Origin: Elusimicrobiota bacterium
Lineage (GTDB): Bacteria; Elusimicrobiota; Elusimicrobia; UBA1565; UBA9628
Assembly (NCBI GenBank): GCA_016234805.1
Contig: JACRNU010000055.1
Coordinates: forward strand, 38,961-102,960
Length of the DNA stretch: 64,000 nt
Direction of reading: 5' to 3'
Within the stretch, counting starts at the first letter, position 1. Each line of letters opens with the position of its first letter. Under the pieces are notes generated by a model. That model did no database searches and was not told the origin of the DNA. It saw nothing but the letters and a program-made list of their open reading frames with translations. This document shows positions 34,247-43,744 of this stretch, piece by piece. Position numbers and translations under genes: made by a program.

Positions 34247-34266
34247 GTGTATGGTAGAATGCAGAC

Positions 34267-35628
34267 GTGACCAGCGCGCCTGAATATCGCTATCCTCAGA
34301 GCCCGGTCTTCTACCGCAACCTGACCAAGAGGTTCCCCAAGATCGTGTGCGGGGAGGGCTGCTGGCTCTTCGACGACCGGGGCAAGCGCTACCTCGACGC
34401 CTCCGGCGGCGCGTTCACGGTCAACATCGGCCACGGCGTGCGCGAGGTCGCGGAGGCCATCGGGGTCCAGGCCGGCCGGGTGGCCTACATCAACGGCACC
34501 GCCTTCACGAGCGACGCGGCCGAGGACCTCGCGGGAGAGCTCGTGAAGCTCAACCCCGAGGGCTTGCGCTACTCCTACTTCCTGGGCTCCGGCTCGGAAG
34601 CCGTGGAGGCGGCGCTCAAGCTCGCCCGCCAGTACTGCGTGGAGACGGGCAAGCCCGGCAAGCACAAGATCATCGCCCAGAGCCCAGGCTATCACGGGAA
34701 CACCCTGCTGGCCCTCTCGACCTCGGCGCGCGGCCACTACAAGAAGCTCTTCGAGGCTTGGCTCGTGAAGGTGCCGATGATCCCGGCGCCCTACGCCTAC
34801 CGCTGCCCCTGCGAAGGCAAAGCCTCCTGCCCGGCGTGCTCCGGCTCCATCCTTGAGAAGGTCATCCTCGAAGAAGGCGCGGACACCGTGGCGGCCTTCA
34901 TCGCGGAGCCGGTCGGAGGCTCTTCCACCGGCGCCTCGGTGCCCAGGCCGGACTACTACCGCAGGGTGAGGGAGATCTGCGACAAGCACGACGTGGTCTT
35001 CATCGCGGACGAGGTCCTCACGGGCGCGGGCCGCACCGGCGAGTGGTCCGCCATGAAGCACTACGGCGTCTCGCCCGACATCCTCGTGCTCGGCAAGGGC
35101 TTGAGCGGCGGCTACGTCCCCCTCTCCTGCGTTTCGACCTCGGAGAAGTTCATCGAGCCCCTGGCCAAGGGCTCGGGCTCCCTCAAGCATGCCCAGACCT
35201 TCTCCCACGCGCCCACGGCCTGCGCCGCGGGCCTGGCCGCGGTCCGCTACATCAAGAAGAACAACCTCATCGCCCGGGCCGCCAAGATGGGCAAGGTCCT
35301 GGCCCGGCACCTGGAGGTCCTCAAATCCCTGCACACCGTGGGCGACGTGCGGGGCATCGGGATGCTCCACGGCATCGAGTTCGTGGCTGACAAGAAGAAG
35401 AAGACCCCCCATCCCCGCTCGCTCAAATTCGCCGAGACCTTCGTGGATTTCGCGCAGGACAACGGCCTCATCCTCTGGCCCAACACGGGCCAGGCGGACG
35501 GGGTCAACGGCGACCTCGTCATGGTCGCCCCGCCGTTCACCATCACCGAGGAGGAGATCCGCCAGCTGGTCTCTCTCTTCGAGAACGCGCTGGAAAAGAC
35601 GCTCGACCACCTCGGCGAGAAAGCATGA
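34267..35628 (+). CDS. Class-III PLP-dependent aminotransferase
   Basis: VFIADEVLTGAGRTGEWSAMKHYGVSPDILVLGKGLSGGYVPLSC. Confidence 0.9.
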   Translation: MTSAPEYRYPQSPVFYRNLTKRFPKIVCGEGCWLFDDRGKRYLDASGGAFTVNIGHGVREVAEAIGVQAGRVAYINGTAFTSDAAEDLAGELVKLNPEGLRYSYFLGSGSEAVEAALKLARQYCVETGKPGKHKIIAQSPGYHGNTLLALSTSARGHYKKLFEAWLVKVPMIPAPYAYRCPCEGKASCPACSGSILEKVILEEGADTVAAFIAEPVGGSSTGASVPRPDYYRRVREICDKHDVVFIADEVLTGAGRTGEWSAMKHYGVSPDILVLGKGLSGGYVPLSCVSTSEKFIEPLAKGSGSLKHAQTFSHAPTACAAGLAAVRYIKKNNLIARAAKMGKVLARHLEVLKSLHTVGDVRGIGMLHGIEFVADKKKKTPHPRSLKFAETFVDFAQDNGLILWPNTGQADGVNGDLVMVAPPFTITEEEIRQLVSLFENALEKTLDHLGEKA

Positions 35629-36926
35629 CCAAACCAGACTACCCCCGCATCCTCGTCACCCCGCCGGGCCCCAAGGCCGAGAAGATCATCGCCTTAGACC
35701 GCGCCTGGAGCTCCCCGTCCTACATCAAGGCCTACCCGCTCGCCATGGCAGGCGGGAAAGGGGCCATGGTCGAGGACGTGGACGGCAACCGCTACATCGA
35801 CTTCATGGCAGGCATCGCGGTCTCCTCCACCGGCTACAACCACCCCAAGGTGGTCGCGGCCGTCCAAGAAGCGGCGGGCCGGTTCCTGCACATCTGCGGC
35901 ACGGACTTCTACTACGAGACCATGTCGCGTCTCTGCGAGCGGCTCGGCAAGCTCGCGCCGGGCAAGGGCAAGAGCCGGGTCTTCCTCACCAACTCCGGGG
36001 CCGAGGCAGTCGAGGGCGCGGTCAAGCTCGCGCGCCACCACACCAAGAAGGCGCACCTCATCTCCTTCCAGGGCGCCTTCCACGGACGGACCTACGCGGC
36101 CATCTCGCTCACCGCGAGCAAGGTCAAGTACCGGGCCGGGTTCGGGCCGCTGCTGCCCGAGGTCACCCACATGCCCTATTCCAACCCCTATCGCGGAGGC
36201 GACCCCATCGCAGCCGCCAAGGAAGTCTTCGAGCGGACCCTCTCCCCCAAGGACGTGGCCGCGGTGTTCATGGAGCCGGTGCTCGGGGAAGGCGGCTACG
36301 TCGTCCCGGACCCGGAGTTCGTCCGGTACTGGAGGAGCTTCTGCGACGAGCACGGAGCGCTCCTGGTCTTCGACGAGATCCAGTCCGGCGCGGGCCGCAC
36401 CGGCAAGTGGTGGGCGTGCGAGCACCACGGCGTCGAGCCCGACATCCTGCTCACGGCCAAGGGCCTGGGGTCAGGCATGCCCATCGGCGCCATCGTGGCC
36501 AAGGAGAGCGTCATGACCTGGGGCCGCGGCACCCATGGCTCGACCTTCGGCGGCAATCCCGTGGCCTGCGCCGCGGCCTTGGCCACTCTCGACGTGATCG
36601 AAGCGGAGGGGCTCGCCAATGCCAGGAAGATGGGCGACCGGCTCATGAAGGGCCTTCTCAAACTCCAGGCCAAGCACCCCTGCATCGGCGACATCCGCGG
36701 CCTGGGCCTCATGGTCGGAGTGGAGTTCGTCAAGGACCGCGGGACCAAGGAGCCGGACTCGAAGCTCGTGGAGGAGCTCGAGCAGCGCGCCTTCCGCAAG
36801 GGGCTCCTCCTGCTCTCCTGCGGCAAATCCGTGATCAGGATCGCGCCGCCGCTCGTGCTCACGGAGTACGACGTGGACGCGGGCCTCGGCATCCTCGACG
36901 AGTGCCTGGCCGAGCTCAAGCACTGA
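35625..36926 (+). CDS. Class-III aminotransferase, 4-aminobutyrate/acetylornithine type
   Basis: LVFDEIQSGAGRTGKWWACEHHGVEPDILLTAKGLGSGMPIGAIVA...HGSTFGGNPVACAAALATLD; ATGA overlap with previous. Confidence 0.9.
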   Translation: MTKPDYPRILVTPPGPKAEKIIALDRAWSSPSYIKAYPLAMAGGKGAMVEDVDGNRYIDFMAGIAVSSTGYNHPKVVAAVQEAAGRFLHICGTDFYYETMSRLCERLGKLAPGKGKSRVFLTNSGAEAVEGAVKLARHHTKKAHLISFQGAFHGRTYAAISLTASKVKYRAGFGPLLPEVTHMPYSNPYRGGDPIAAAKEVFERTLSPKDVAAVFMEPVLGEGGYVVPDPEFVRYWRSFCDEHGALLVFDEIQSGAGRTGKWWACEHHGVEPDILLTAKGLGSGMPIGAIVAKESVMTWGRGTHGSTFGGNPVACAAALATLDVIEAEGLANARKMGDRLMKGLLKLQAKHPCIGDIRGLGLMVGVEFVKDRGTKEPDSKLVEELEQRAFRKGLLLLSCGKSVIRIAPPLVLTEYDVDAGLGILDECLAELKH

Positions 36927-36942
36927 CGACCCCGAGGCTCCC

Positions 36943-37848
36943 ATGAAAGACAAGCTGCTCAGCATGAAGGAGGCCGTCGCGGGGTTCGTGCGCGACGGAG
37001 ACACCGTGGTCATCGAGGGCTTCACGCACCTCATCTGCTTCGCAGCTGGCCACGAGATCATCCGGCAGGGCCGCAAGGACCTCACCCTGGCCCGCCTGAC
37101 CCCGGACCTCATCTACGACCAGATGATCGCGGCCGGTTGCGCCAGGAAGCTGGTCTTCTCCTGGGCGGGCAACCCCGGCATCGGCTCCCTGCACGCCTTC
37201 CGCCGCGCGGTCGAGTCCCAGCCGCCGACCCTGGCCATCGAGGAATACTCTCACTTCGGCATGGTGGGCAGGATGTGCGCCGGAGCCGCGAACCTTCCTT
37301 TCTGGCCCATGCGCAACTACACCGGGGCCGACATCCCGGGCTCCAACCCTCTCATCAAGACCGTGACCTGCCCCTACACGGGCGAGAAGCTCGCGGCCGT
37401 GCCGGCCCTGCGGCCCGACGTCACCATCGTCCATGCCCAGCGCGCGGACAAGACGGGCAACGCCCAGATATGGGGGCTCATGGGCGTGCAGAAGGAGGCG
37501 GCCTTCGCCTCAAAGCGCGTCATCGTGGTGGTCGAGGAGCTCGTGGACGAAGCCGTCATCCGCTCAGACCCCAACCGCACCTTGATCCCGGCCTTCCAGG
37601 TCGACGCCGTGGTTCACGAGCCCTGGGGAGCGCACCCTTCCTACTCCCAGGGCTACTACGACAGGGACAATGATTTCTACGTCAAGTGGGACAAGATCGC
37701 CAGGGAAGATGCCTCCCTCAAGCAGTACCTGGATGAATTCGTCCGGGGCGTGAAAGACCGGAGCGAGTACATGAAGAAGCACCCTGGCCTGGCCGAGCGC
37801 CTCAAAGCCAAGCCCTCCGTGTGCGCGGGGGTCGACTATGGCTACTGA
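36943..37848 (+). CDS. CoA-transferase alpha subunit (glutaconate CoA-transferase type)
   Basis: VRDGDTVVIEGFTHLICFAAGHEIIRQGRKDLTL; paired with beta subunit. Confidence 0.82.
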   Translation: MKDKLLSMKEAVAGFVRDGDTVVIEGFTHLICFAAGHEIIRQGRKDLTLARLTPDLIYDQMIAAGCARKLVFSWAGNPGIGSLHAFRRAVESQPPTLAIEEYSHFGMVGRMCAGAANLPFWPMRNYTGADIPGSNPLIKTVTCPYTGEKLAAVPALRPDVTIVHAQRADKTGNAQIWGLMGVQKEAAFASKRVIVVVEELVDEAVIRSDPNRTLIPAFQVDAVVHEPWGAHPSYSQGYYDRDNDFYVKWDKIAREDASLKQYLDEFVRGVKDRSEYMKKHPGLAERLKAKPSVCAGVDYGY

Positions 37849-38629
37849 GAGCGTGCCGAAGACCGCGACCGACCACACCCTCTCCGAGCTCATGACCGTG
37901 CAGGCCGCCAGGGAGCTCAAGGACGGGGACGTGGTCTTCGTGGGCATCGGCCTGCCCAACCTGGCCTGCAACCTGGCCCGGGCCACGCACGCGCCCAATC
38001 TCGTGCTCATCTACGAATCAGGCGCCGTGGGCGCGGTCCCGGACCGGGTCCCCCCCTCCATCGGCGACCCGGCCCTGGTCACGGGCTCGCTCATGGTCTG
38101 CGGCATGTCCGATGTCTTCCAGCTCGTGCTCCAGAACGGCAAGATCCAGGTCGGGTTCCTCGGCGGAGCCCAGCTCGACCGGTGGGGCAACATCAATACG
38201 ACCGTTGTCGGGCCCTACAGCCAGCCCAAGGTGCGCCTGCCCGGTTCCGGCGGAGCCTGCGAGATCGCGATCCACGCCCAGAGGGTCCTCATCGTCATGA
38301 AGGCCTCCAAGCGAACTTTCATGGAAAAGGTGGACTACATCACCAGCCCCGGCACCCGGCCCGGCGGCCAGCCGCGCGGAGGCGTGTCCCTGCCGGGCCG
38401 CGGCCCGGTCAAGGTCATCACGGACCTGGGCATCCTCGAGCCCGATCCCCAGACCGGGGAGTTCATCCTCACCTCCATCTACCCCGGCGTGACCATCGAG
38501 AAGGTCAAGGAGAACATCGGCTGGCCGCTCAAGGTCCGCGAGCCCCTGGGCACGGTGGCCGTTCCCTCGGCCGCGGAGATCACGCTCCTGCGCGAGAAGC
38601 TCGACCCGCAGAGGCTCCACATCAAGTAA
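37838..38629 (+). CDS. CoA-transferase beta subunit
   Basis: VFVGIGLPNLACNLA...LIYESGAVGA (catalytic Glu motif), GFLGGAQLDRWGNINTT. Confidence 0.85.
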   Translation: MATESVPKTATDHTLSELMTVQAARELKDGDVVFVGIGLPNLACNLARATHAPNLVLIYESGAVGAVPDRVPPSIGDPALVTGSLMVCGMSDVFQLVLQNGKIQVGFLGGAQLDRWGNINTTVVGPYSQPKVRLPGSGGACEIAIHAQRVLIVMKASKRTFMEKVDYITSPGTRPGGQPRGGVSLPGRGPVKVITDLGILEPDPQTGEFILTSIYPGVTIEKVKENIGWPLKVREPLGTVAVPSAAEITLLREKLDPQRLHIK

Positions 38630-38662
38630 GCCGCCCGGCTAGGCCCTGAACGGAGGCGTCCA

Positions 38663-39202
38663 GTGTCCCTTGTCATCGCGTTCGCGTCGCTGGCCGGCTC
38701 GATCGTCTTCTTCGTCATCGCATGGGGGGCGCGGGTCGTGGATCCCGCGGACCCGATCCTCAAACAGCCCTGGCAGTCCTTCACAGGCCGCTACAAGCTC
38801 ATCGCTTATTCCCCGAAGGGAGCCGCATATTCGATCTCCTGTCTGCTGCTGGCGCTCTCTTTCTGGACCGCCTTCTTCCGGACCCAGCACAAGCAGGCCG
38901 CGGACTCTCTCGCATCGCGTGTGTCTCTGTTTCCCGGAGCCACGTTCGAATCAGGGGCGAGTCTTCCTCCTAGATTCGAACGCATGTGGATATTCCAGAC
39001 CTCGGGAACCGCCCGGGAGGTCGTCTCCTTCTATTCCAGGAACGCGTCGAAGACCGGTTGGACGGTCGAATCGGGGGGGCCGACAGCGCTCATCCTTTCG
39101 AGGTCGCGGGAAAGACTGACCATCCTCGTGGTGGAGGATCGCGGAAGCGCGAAACCGCGCAACAACATCATCTACCAGTTGACGCGGAAAGAGATCCCTT
39201 GA
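38663..39202 (+). CDS. Hypothetical membrane-anchored protein
   Basis: GTG start, N-terminal TM-like segment, second hydrophobic segment; no family recognised. Confidence 0.45.
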   Translation: MSLVIAFASLAGSIVFFVIAWGARVVDPADPILKQPWQSFTGRYKLIAYSPKGAAYSISCLLLALSFWTAFFRTQHKQAADSLASRVSLFPGATFESGASLPPRFERMWIFQTSGTAREVVSFYSRNASKTGWTVESGGPTALILSRSRERLTILVVEDRGSAKPRNNIIYQLTRKEIP

Positions 39203-39329
39203 TAGGCTTCCTGGCCGCCGGGTCCGGCGTTCCCAGGAATTAAGCAGGAATTAAGCGGCTGATAAGGAAGGCTCCAGACAGCCCGGCTAGAATAGAAAAA
39301 GGTTGTCATCACCGCGGAAAGGCATATTC

Positions 39330-41546
39330 ATGACCCAAAAGAAACAGGTGGCGGGGATTTTCGTGGTCGCGGTGTCGGTGGAGGCTTTGATCATGATCCT
39401 GCTGCACCGGGTCAGCCTCACCCACTTCCAGGAAAGCTTGCTCGATTCCCTCCTGCTCGGTTCCGTGCTGGCGGCCTACATGATCTTCCAGATCGCCCGG
39501 GAATCGGCCGGCCGGGAGAAGGCCGAGCTGGATCTCGCCGGCGCGGAGTCCAGGTTCCAGGGCCTGGTCGAGCAGTCCCTGGTCGGCATCTGCATCGTGC
39601 AGGACGGACGCATCGCCTACACGAACCCCCAGTTCGGCCGGATATTCACCTGCTCGCCGGCAGAGGCCGTCTCCAGGGAGGTCCTTGACTTCGTGGTCCC
39701 TGAGGACCGGGCGCTGGTGGCAGAGCAGATCCGCCGCAGGCTGACCGGAGAGGCCAAGACCGTGCACTACGAGTTCCGCGGACTGCGCAAGGACGGCTCG
39801 ACCGTCGCAATCGAGCTCTTCGGCTCGGTGACGCTGCACGGCGGCCGGCCCGCGGTCATCGGGTCTTTGCTCGACATCTCCGCGCGGGTCTCTGCGGAGA
39901 AAGAGAGCGCCAGGGACGCGGACATCCAGGCCAGCCTCAACTCCCTGCTCTCGGTCTCGCTCTCGGAAGGCGGTCTGCCCGAGGTCCTAGAGAGAGCGCT
40001 GACCCTCCTGCTGTCCATGCCCTGGCTCTCGCTCGAATCAAAGGGCGCGATCCTCCTGGCCGACGAGGACGGCAAGTCCCTGAGGATGACCGCGCAGATG
40101 GGCCTGTCGGAGTTCGTGCGAAGCAGCTGCGCCAAGGTCCCGTTCGGAGAGTGCCTCTGCGGCAAAGCGGCCCAGACGGGCCGGACGGTGTACAGCTCCC
40201 ACCTCGTTGCCGAGCACTCGGTCAGCTACCCAGGCATGTCCGACCACGGCCATTACTGCGTCCCCATCAAGCTGCGCGGCAAGGTATTGGGCGTCATCAA
40301 CCTTTATCTTGCGCCAGGCCATATAGAGAACGCCAAGGAGACGTCCTTCCTCGAGGCGGCAGGGCAGGTCATCGCAAGCCTCATCGAGCATCAAAAGCTC
40401 GACGCGAGCCTCCAGCAGTCGCAGAAGATGGAGGCGGTCGGCAAGCTCGCGGGCGGAGTGGCCCACGACTTCAACAACCTGCTGACCTCCATCCTGGGCT
40501 ACTCCGGATTCCTCATCGACTCGCTCACCGAGGGCGACACACGGCGCGAGGACGCCCTGGAGATCAAGAAGACCGCCGAGCGGGCGGCTGACCTGACCCG
40601 GCAGCTGCTGGCGTTCAGCCGGCGCCAGCCCCTCCTCCTGGCGGACGTCGACCTTAACGCCGTGGTGGAGGACTCCTTGAAGCTTCTGCGAAGGCTCCTC
40701 GGGGAGGCGGTCGAGGTCCGCAGCATCCCGTGCCAGGGCCGGCCGGTCGCCCGGGTCGACCAGGGCCAGATGCTGTAAGTGCTCATGAATCTGGCTGTCA
40801 ACGCCCGAGACGCCATGCCCGGAGGCGGGAAGCTGACCATCGCGACCGGGACCCTCTCCGCCGATCAGGCCTTGGACCTCGCGCCCGCGGCCAAGCCGGT
40901 CCGGCACGCTTTCCTGTCGGTGGCCGACACCGGGACCGGGATGGACGAGGAGACCCGGTCCCGCGTCTTCGAGCCATTCTTTACGACCAAGGAGCAGGGT
41001 AAGGGCACGGGCCTGGGGCTTGCCGTGGTCTTCGGCATCGTCAAGCAGAGCGGCGGCGAGATCCACATCCGGACCTCCCTGGGCAGCGGCACGACCTTCA
41101 CGGTCCTGCTGCCGTCCATCGAGGAGCGTCCACCGGATCAGTCGCCGGAGGAACCCGCCGAGGCGGCCTTGGCCGGAAGCGAGACGGTCCTGCTGGTCGA
41201 AGACGAGCCGCCCGTCTTACGGGTCACCGCGAGGATGCTCCGGGAGAACGGCTACGAGGTGCTGGAAGCCTCGCACCCGGAGCAGGCCCTCGAGCTCGCC
41301 CGCCTGCATCCCGGGCGGATCGACCTGGTGCTCACCGACGTCGTGATGCCCGGCATGGCCGGGCCCGCCCTCTCACGCCTGCTTGCGCCCCTGCGTCCGT
41401 CCGCGAAGGTCTTGTTCATGACCGGCTATGTCGACCCCGCGCTCGCCGAGGACCCGCTCCTGTCGCGAGGCTCCCCTCTTCTGCGCAAGCCCCTGACGAA
41501 TCGGTCTTTGCTCCAGGCCGTCCGCCGGCGCCTTGACGCTCCTTGA
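39330..41546 (+). pseudogene. PAS-GAF hybrid histidine kinase with C-terminal receiver, interrupted by in-frame TAA at 40776-40778
   Basis: 39330-40778 ends ...VARVDQGQML*, 40779-41546 in same frame resumes VLMNLAVNARDAMPGGG..., HATPase + REC. Confidence 0.8.
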
Positions 41547-41673
41547 GCCGCGGCCAAGGCCCGGCAGGCTCTCCTCCACGGCAGGGTCCCACGCGCAAGT
41601 AGGCCCATTTCCAGGCAAGAGCCTGCCCTTTCGCTCTATACGGCCGTAGACCTCCCGGTGCTATCATGGATGC

Positions 41674-43161
41674 ATGAGCATTCCCAAGGCCTGCGTTTCG
41701 TCCATGACGCTGCGCACCACTCTTTCACTCGCGTTCGCCCTTTTGTCATCCGGCTTCGCGTCCCATGAAGCCGCGGCCCAGACCGTGGCCATGCCTGTGG
41801 TCAACTCAGGCGGGATGCCCGTGACCGGGAGCGCGGCAGGGGCTGCCCGCTCCTACCGCCTTGGAACGCAGGGGTCCGAGCCTGTCCTGACCTTGAGCCC
41901 ATCCCTCATCCCTGGGCTCATGGCAGTGCCAGCCCCTGCCATCTCGCAGGGCGTGCGGATTCAAGCATCCCCGGCCGAGATCGGCGCGCTCTCGCCCCTT
42001 GCCGCCGCGCCTGAAGCTGTTATCCCCGGATCCGCGAAGACGCTCAAGATCGCCGTCCCTGGCCCGCAGGCTCTCCCTGGAATCGTCAAAGCCGCGCCTC
42101 AGACCGAGGCCAACGGCCAAGCAGGCTCCCTGAACATGTTGATGGAATCCTCCCCGGCCCGGCCGGACAAAAAGGCGGCGGTCGAGACCTCAAGGTTGGA
42201 CCTTGAGCGCCTCTTCGACGGCAAGACCCGCGGCCGCTCCATGGACGAGAGCCCTGTCTCCTCGGTGCGGATGGCCGGGCCTGGCCTCATGAGCCCTGCG
42301 CCTGAGTTGGGCAAGCCGACCGTGGAGGGCTCCCCCGACGCCATGCCCACGACGCCCGCTCCCGCCAAACCGGCTAAACCTGCCAAGCCGGCCAAACCCG
42401 CCAACCCGGCATCCCTTTCCAACGCGGTCATCGCGATCCTGGCCGCGGCAATCATCATCGCTGTGCCCATCCTGGCCTCGGCTCTGGGCGCTTCCATGTC
42501 CACCCTTGCCATGGTCCAGCCTATCGCGACCATGTTCACTACAGTGGCCGGCGCGGTTTACGGCTTGGTGACGAGCCTCCGGAAAGAAGGCAGCCCGCCG
42601 ACCGCGGGCGAGATCCTGAGCTCGGTCGTGCGCTACGGCATCCTGGGTGGCGCGGGCATGTACCTGCTCCTGGACCTCTCGCAGGTGGTGCTGTTGGGCA
42701 AGGTCGCGTCCAGCATCAGCCCTCTTCCCACTGCCCTGGCCACGGCCACGCTCGGCCAGGCCGCCTTCCAGGGCAAGTTCGCGGATGCCGAGACCTCCTC
42801 CGCGGACCGGATCATGTCCGTGTTCCCTGCCGTTGCAGCGGCCCTTGGCTTGGCCATCACTGCCAAGCTCCCCGCGGTCCTGATGATGACCCTGGCCGTC
42901 AATGCCATGGCCGTGACCGGCCTGGCCGCGGCGCTCTTCGCTGCCCTCTACAGGCCAGGCGTGTCGCAGGCCAAAGGCCCGGCTTCCATGGCGCGAGGAT
43001 TCGTGCTGCAGGCCTTGATGAGCGGCCTAGCCCTGGCAGTGGCCAACCCTTTCCTGTCAGCCGCGTTCCTCGCGCTCGGGGCCTGGGGGTTCTTGGAAGT
43101 GCTCTACACATCGGCGCGGGAGCTCTACTCGCGCCTGTCCGCTTCCCTGCGGGTCTTCTAA
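41674..43161 (+). CDS. Hypothetical exported/membrane protein with Pro/Ala/Lys-rich repeat linker and multiple C-terminal TM segments
   Basis: Signal peptide-like N-term, APAKPAKPAKPAKPANPAS, hydrophobic stretches. Confidence 0.55.
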   Translation: MSIPKACVSSMTLRTTLSLAFALLSSGFASHEAAAQTVAMPVVNSGGMPVTGSAAGAARSYRLGTQGSEPVLTLSPSLIPGLMAVPAPAISQGVRIQASPAEIGALSPLAAAPEAVIPGSAKTLKIAVPGPQALPGIVKAAPQTEANGQAGSLNMLMESSPARPDKKAAVETSRLDLERLFDGKTRGRSMDESPVSSVRMAGPGLMSPAPELGKPTVEGSPDAMPTTPAPAKPAKPAKPAKPANPASLSNAVIAILAAAIIIAVPILASALGASMSTLAMVQPIATMFTTVAGAVYGLVTSLRKEGSPPTAGEILSSVVRYGILGGAGMYLLLDLSQVVLLGKVASSISPLPTALATATLGQAAFQGKFADAETSSADRIMSVFPAVAAALGLAITAKLPAVLMMTLAVNAMAVTGLAAALFAALYRPGVSQAKGPASMARGFVLQALMSGLALAVANPFLSAAFLALGAWGFLEVLYTSARELYSRLSASLRVF

Positions 43162-43197
43162 CACGACATCCTTGGTTTCCCTCAGAAGAACCGTCGT

Positions 43198-43375
43198 CCT
43201 ATGGAGCTGAATTTTACCGGGACAGGAACTGAAGGAGTTCCTCCCCATAGGGGCCTGCATCCAAAGTCCGCCAGCCAGCGGCTTGCGCGTTCAGCGCAGC
43301 CTTCTAAGTGGAGCGCGATTGCGTTTCCATGCATTTCACCTTCGCTGGGAAATGTGGAATTCATGGAAACGCAAT
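43198..43375. other. Structured intergenic region with several nested inverted repeats
   Basis: CCTATGG/CCATAGG (43198/43245), GGAACT/AGTTCC (43225/43236), ATTGCGTTTCCATG/CATGGAAACGCAAT (43318/43362), CATTTC/GAAATG nested. Confidence 0.6.
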
Positions 43376-43426
43376 TCCTGCATTCCGCCTAGCAGAGCGT
43401 GCGGAAAATCCCGGACCTGCGGAGCG

Positions 43427-43744
43427 TCAGGAAGGCTCCAGCAGGACCCACATGGTCCCGCCGCACACGTCGCTGTCGTCGCCTTCCTTGGTGAGGGTCA
43501 GGTCCACTTCCAGGAGCTCGGGGGCTTCGGTGGCGACCATGCAGCGCATGGCAGCGCTGCGCACCCGGCCCTCGCCGCAACCGCCGCCCACGGTACCGAG
43601 GATGTCCCCGTCCACGGTCACGACCATCTTGGCCCCTGCGTCCCGCGGGGTCGAGCCTGCGGTCTTGACCACCGTGGCCAGGCACGCGCGGGCTCCCTTG
43701 GCACGGATCTCGTCGAGCCGGCGCAGAAGCTCCAGGTCGGTCAT
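43427..43744 (-). CDS. XdhC/CoxI-family N-terminal-domain protein
   Basis: CLATVVKTAGSTPRDAGAKMVVTVDGDILGTVGGGCGEGRV. Confidence 0.85.
   Translation of the reverse strand: MTDLELLRRLDEIRAKGARACLATVVKTAGSTPRDAGAKMVVTVDGDILGTVGGGCGEGRVRSAAMRCMVATEAPELLEVDLTLTKEGDDSDVCGGTMWVLLEPS

Noticed and set aside
42355-42420. CCAAACCGGCTAAACCTGCC... short repeats as a CRISPR-like array
   Set aside because: Degenerate 9-bp coding repeats for (PAK)n in a Pro-rich linker, no spacers
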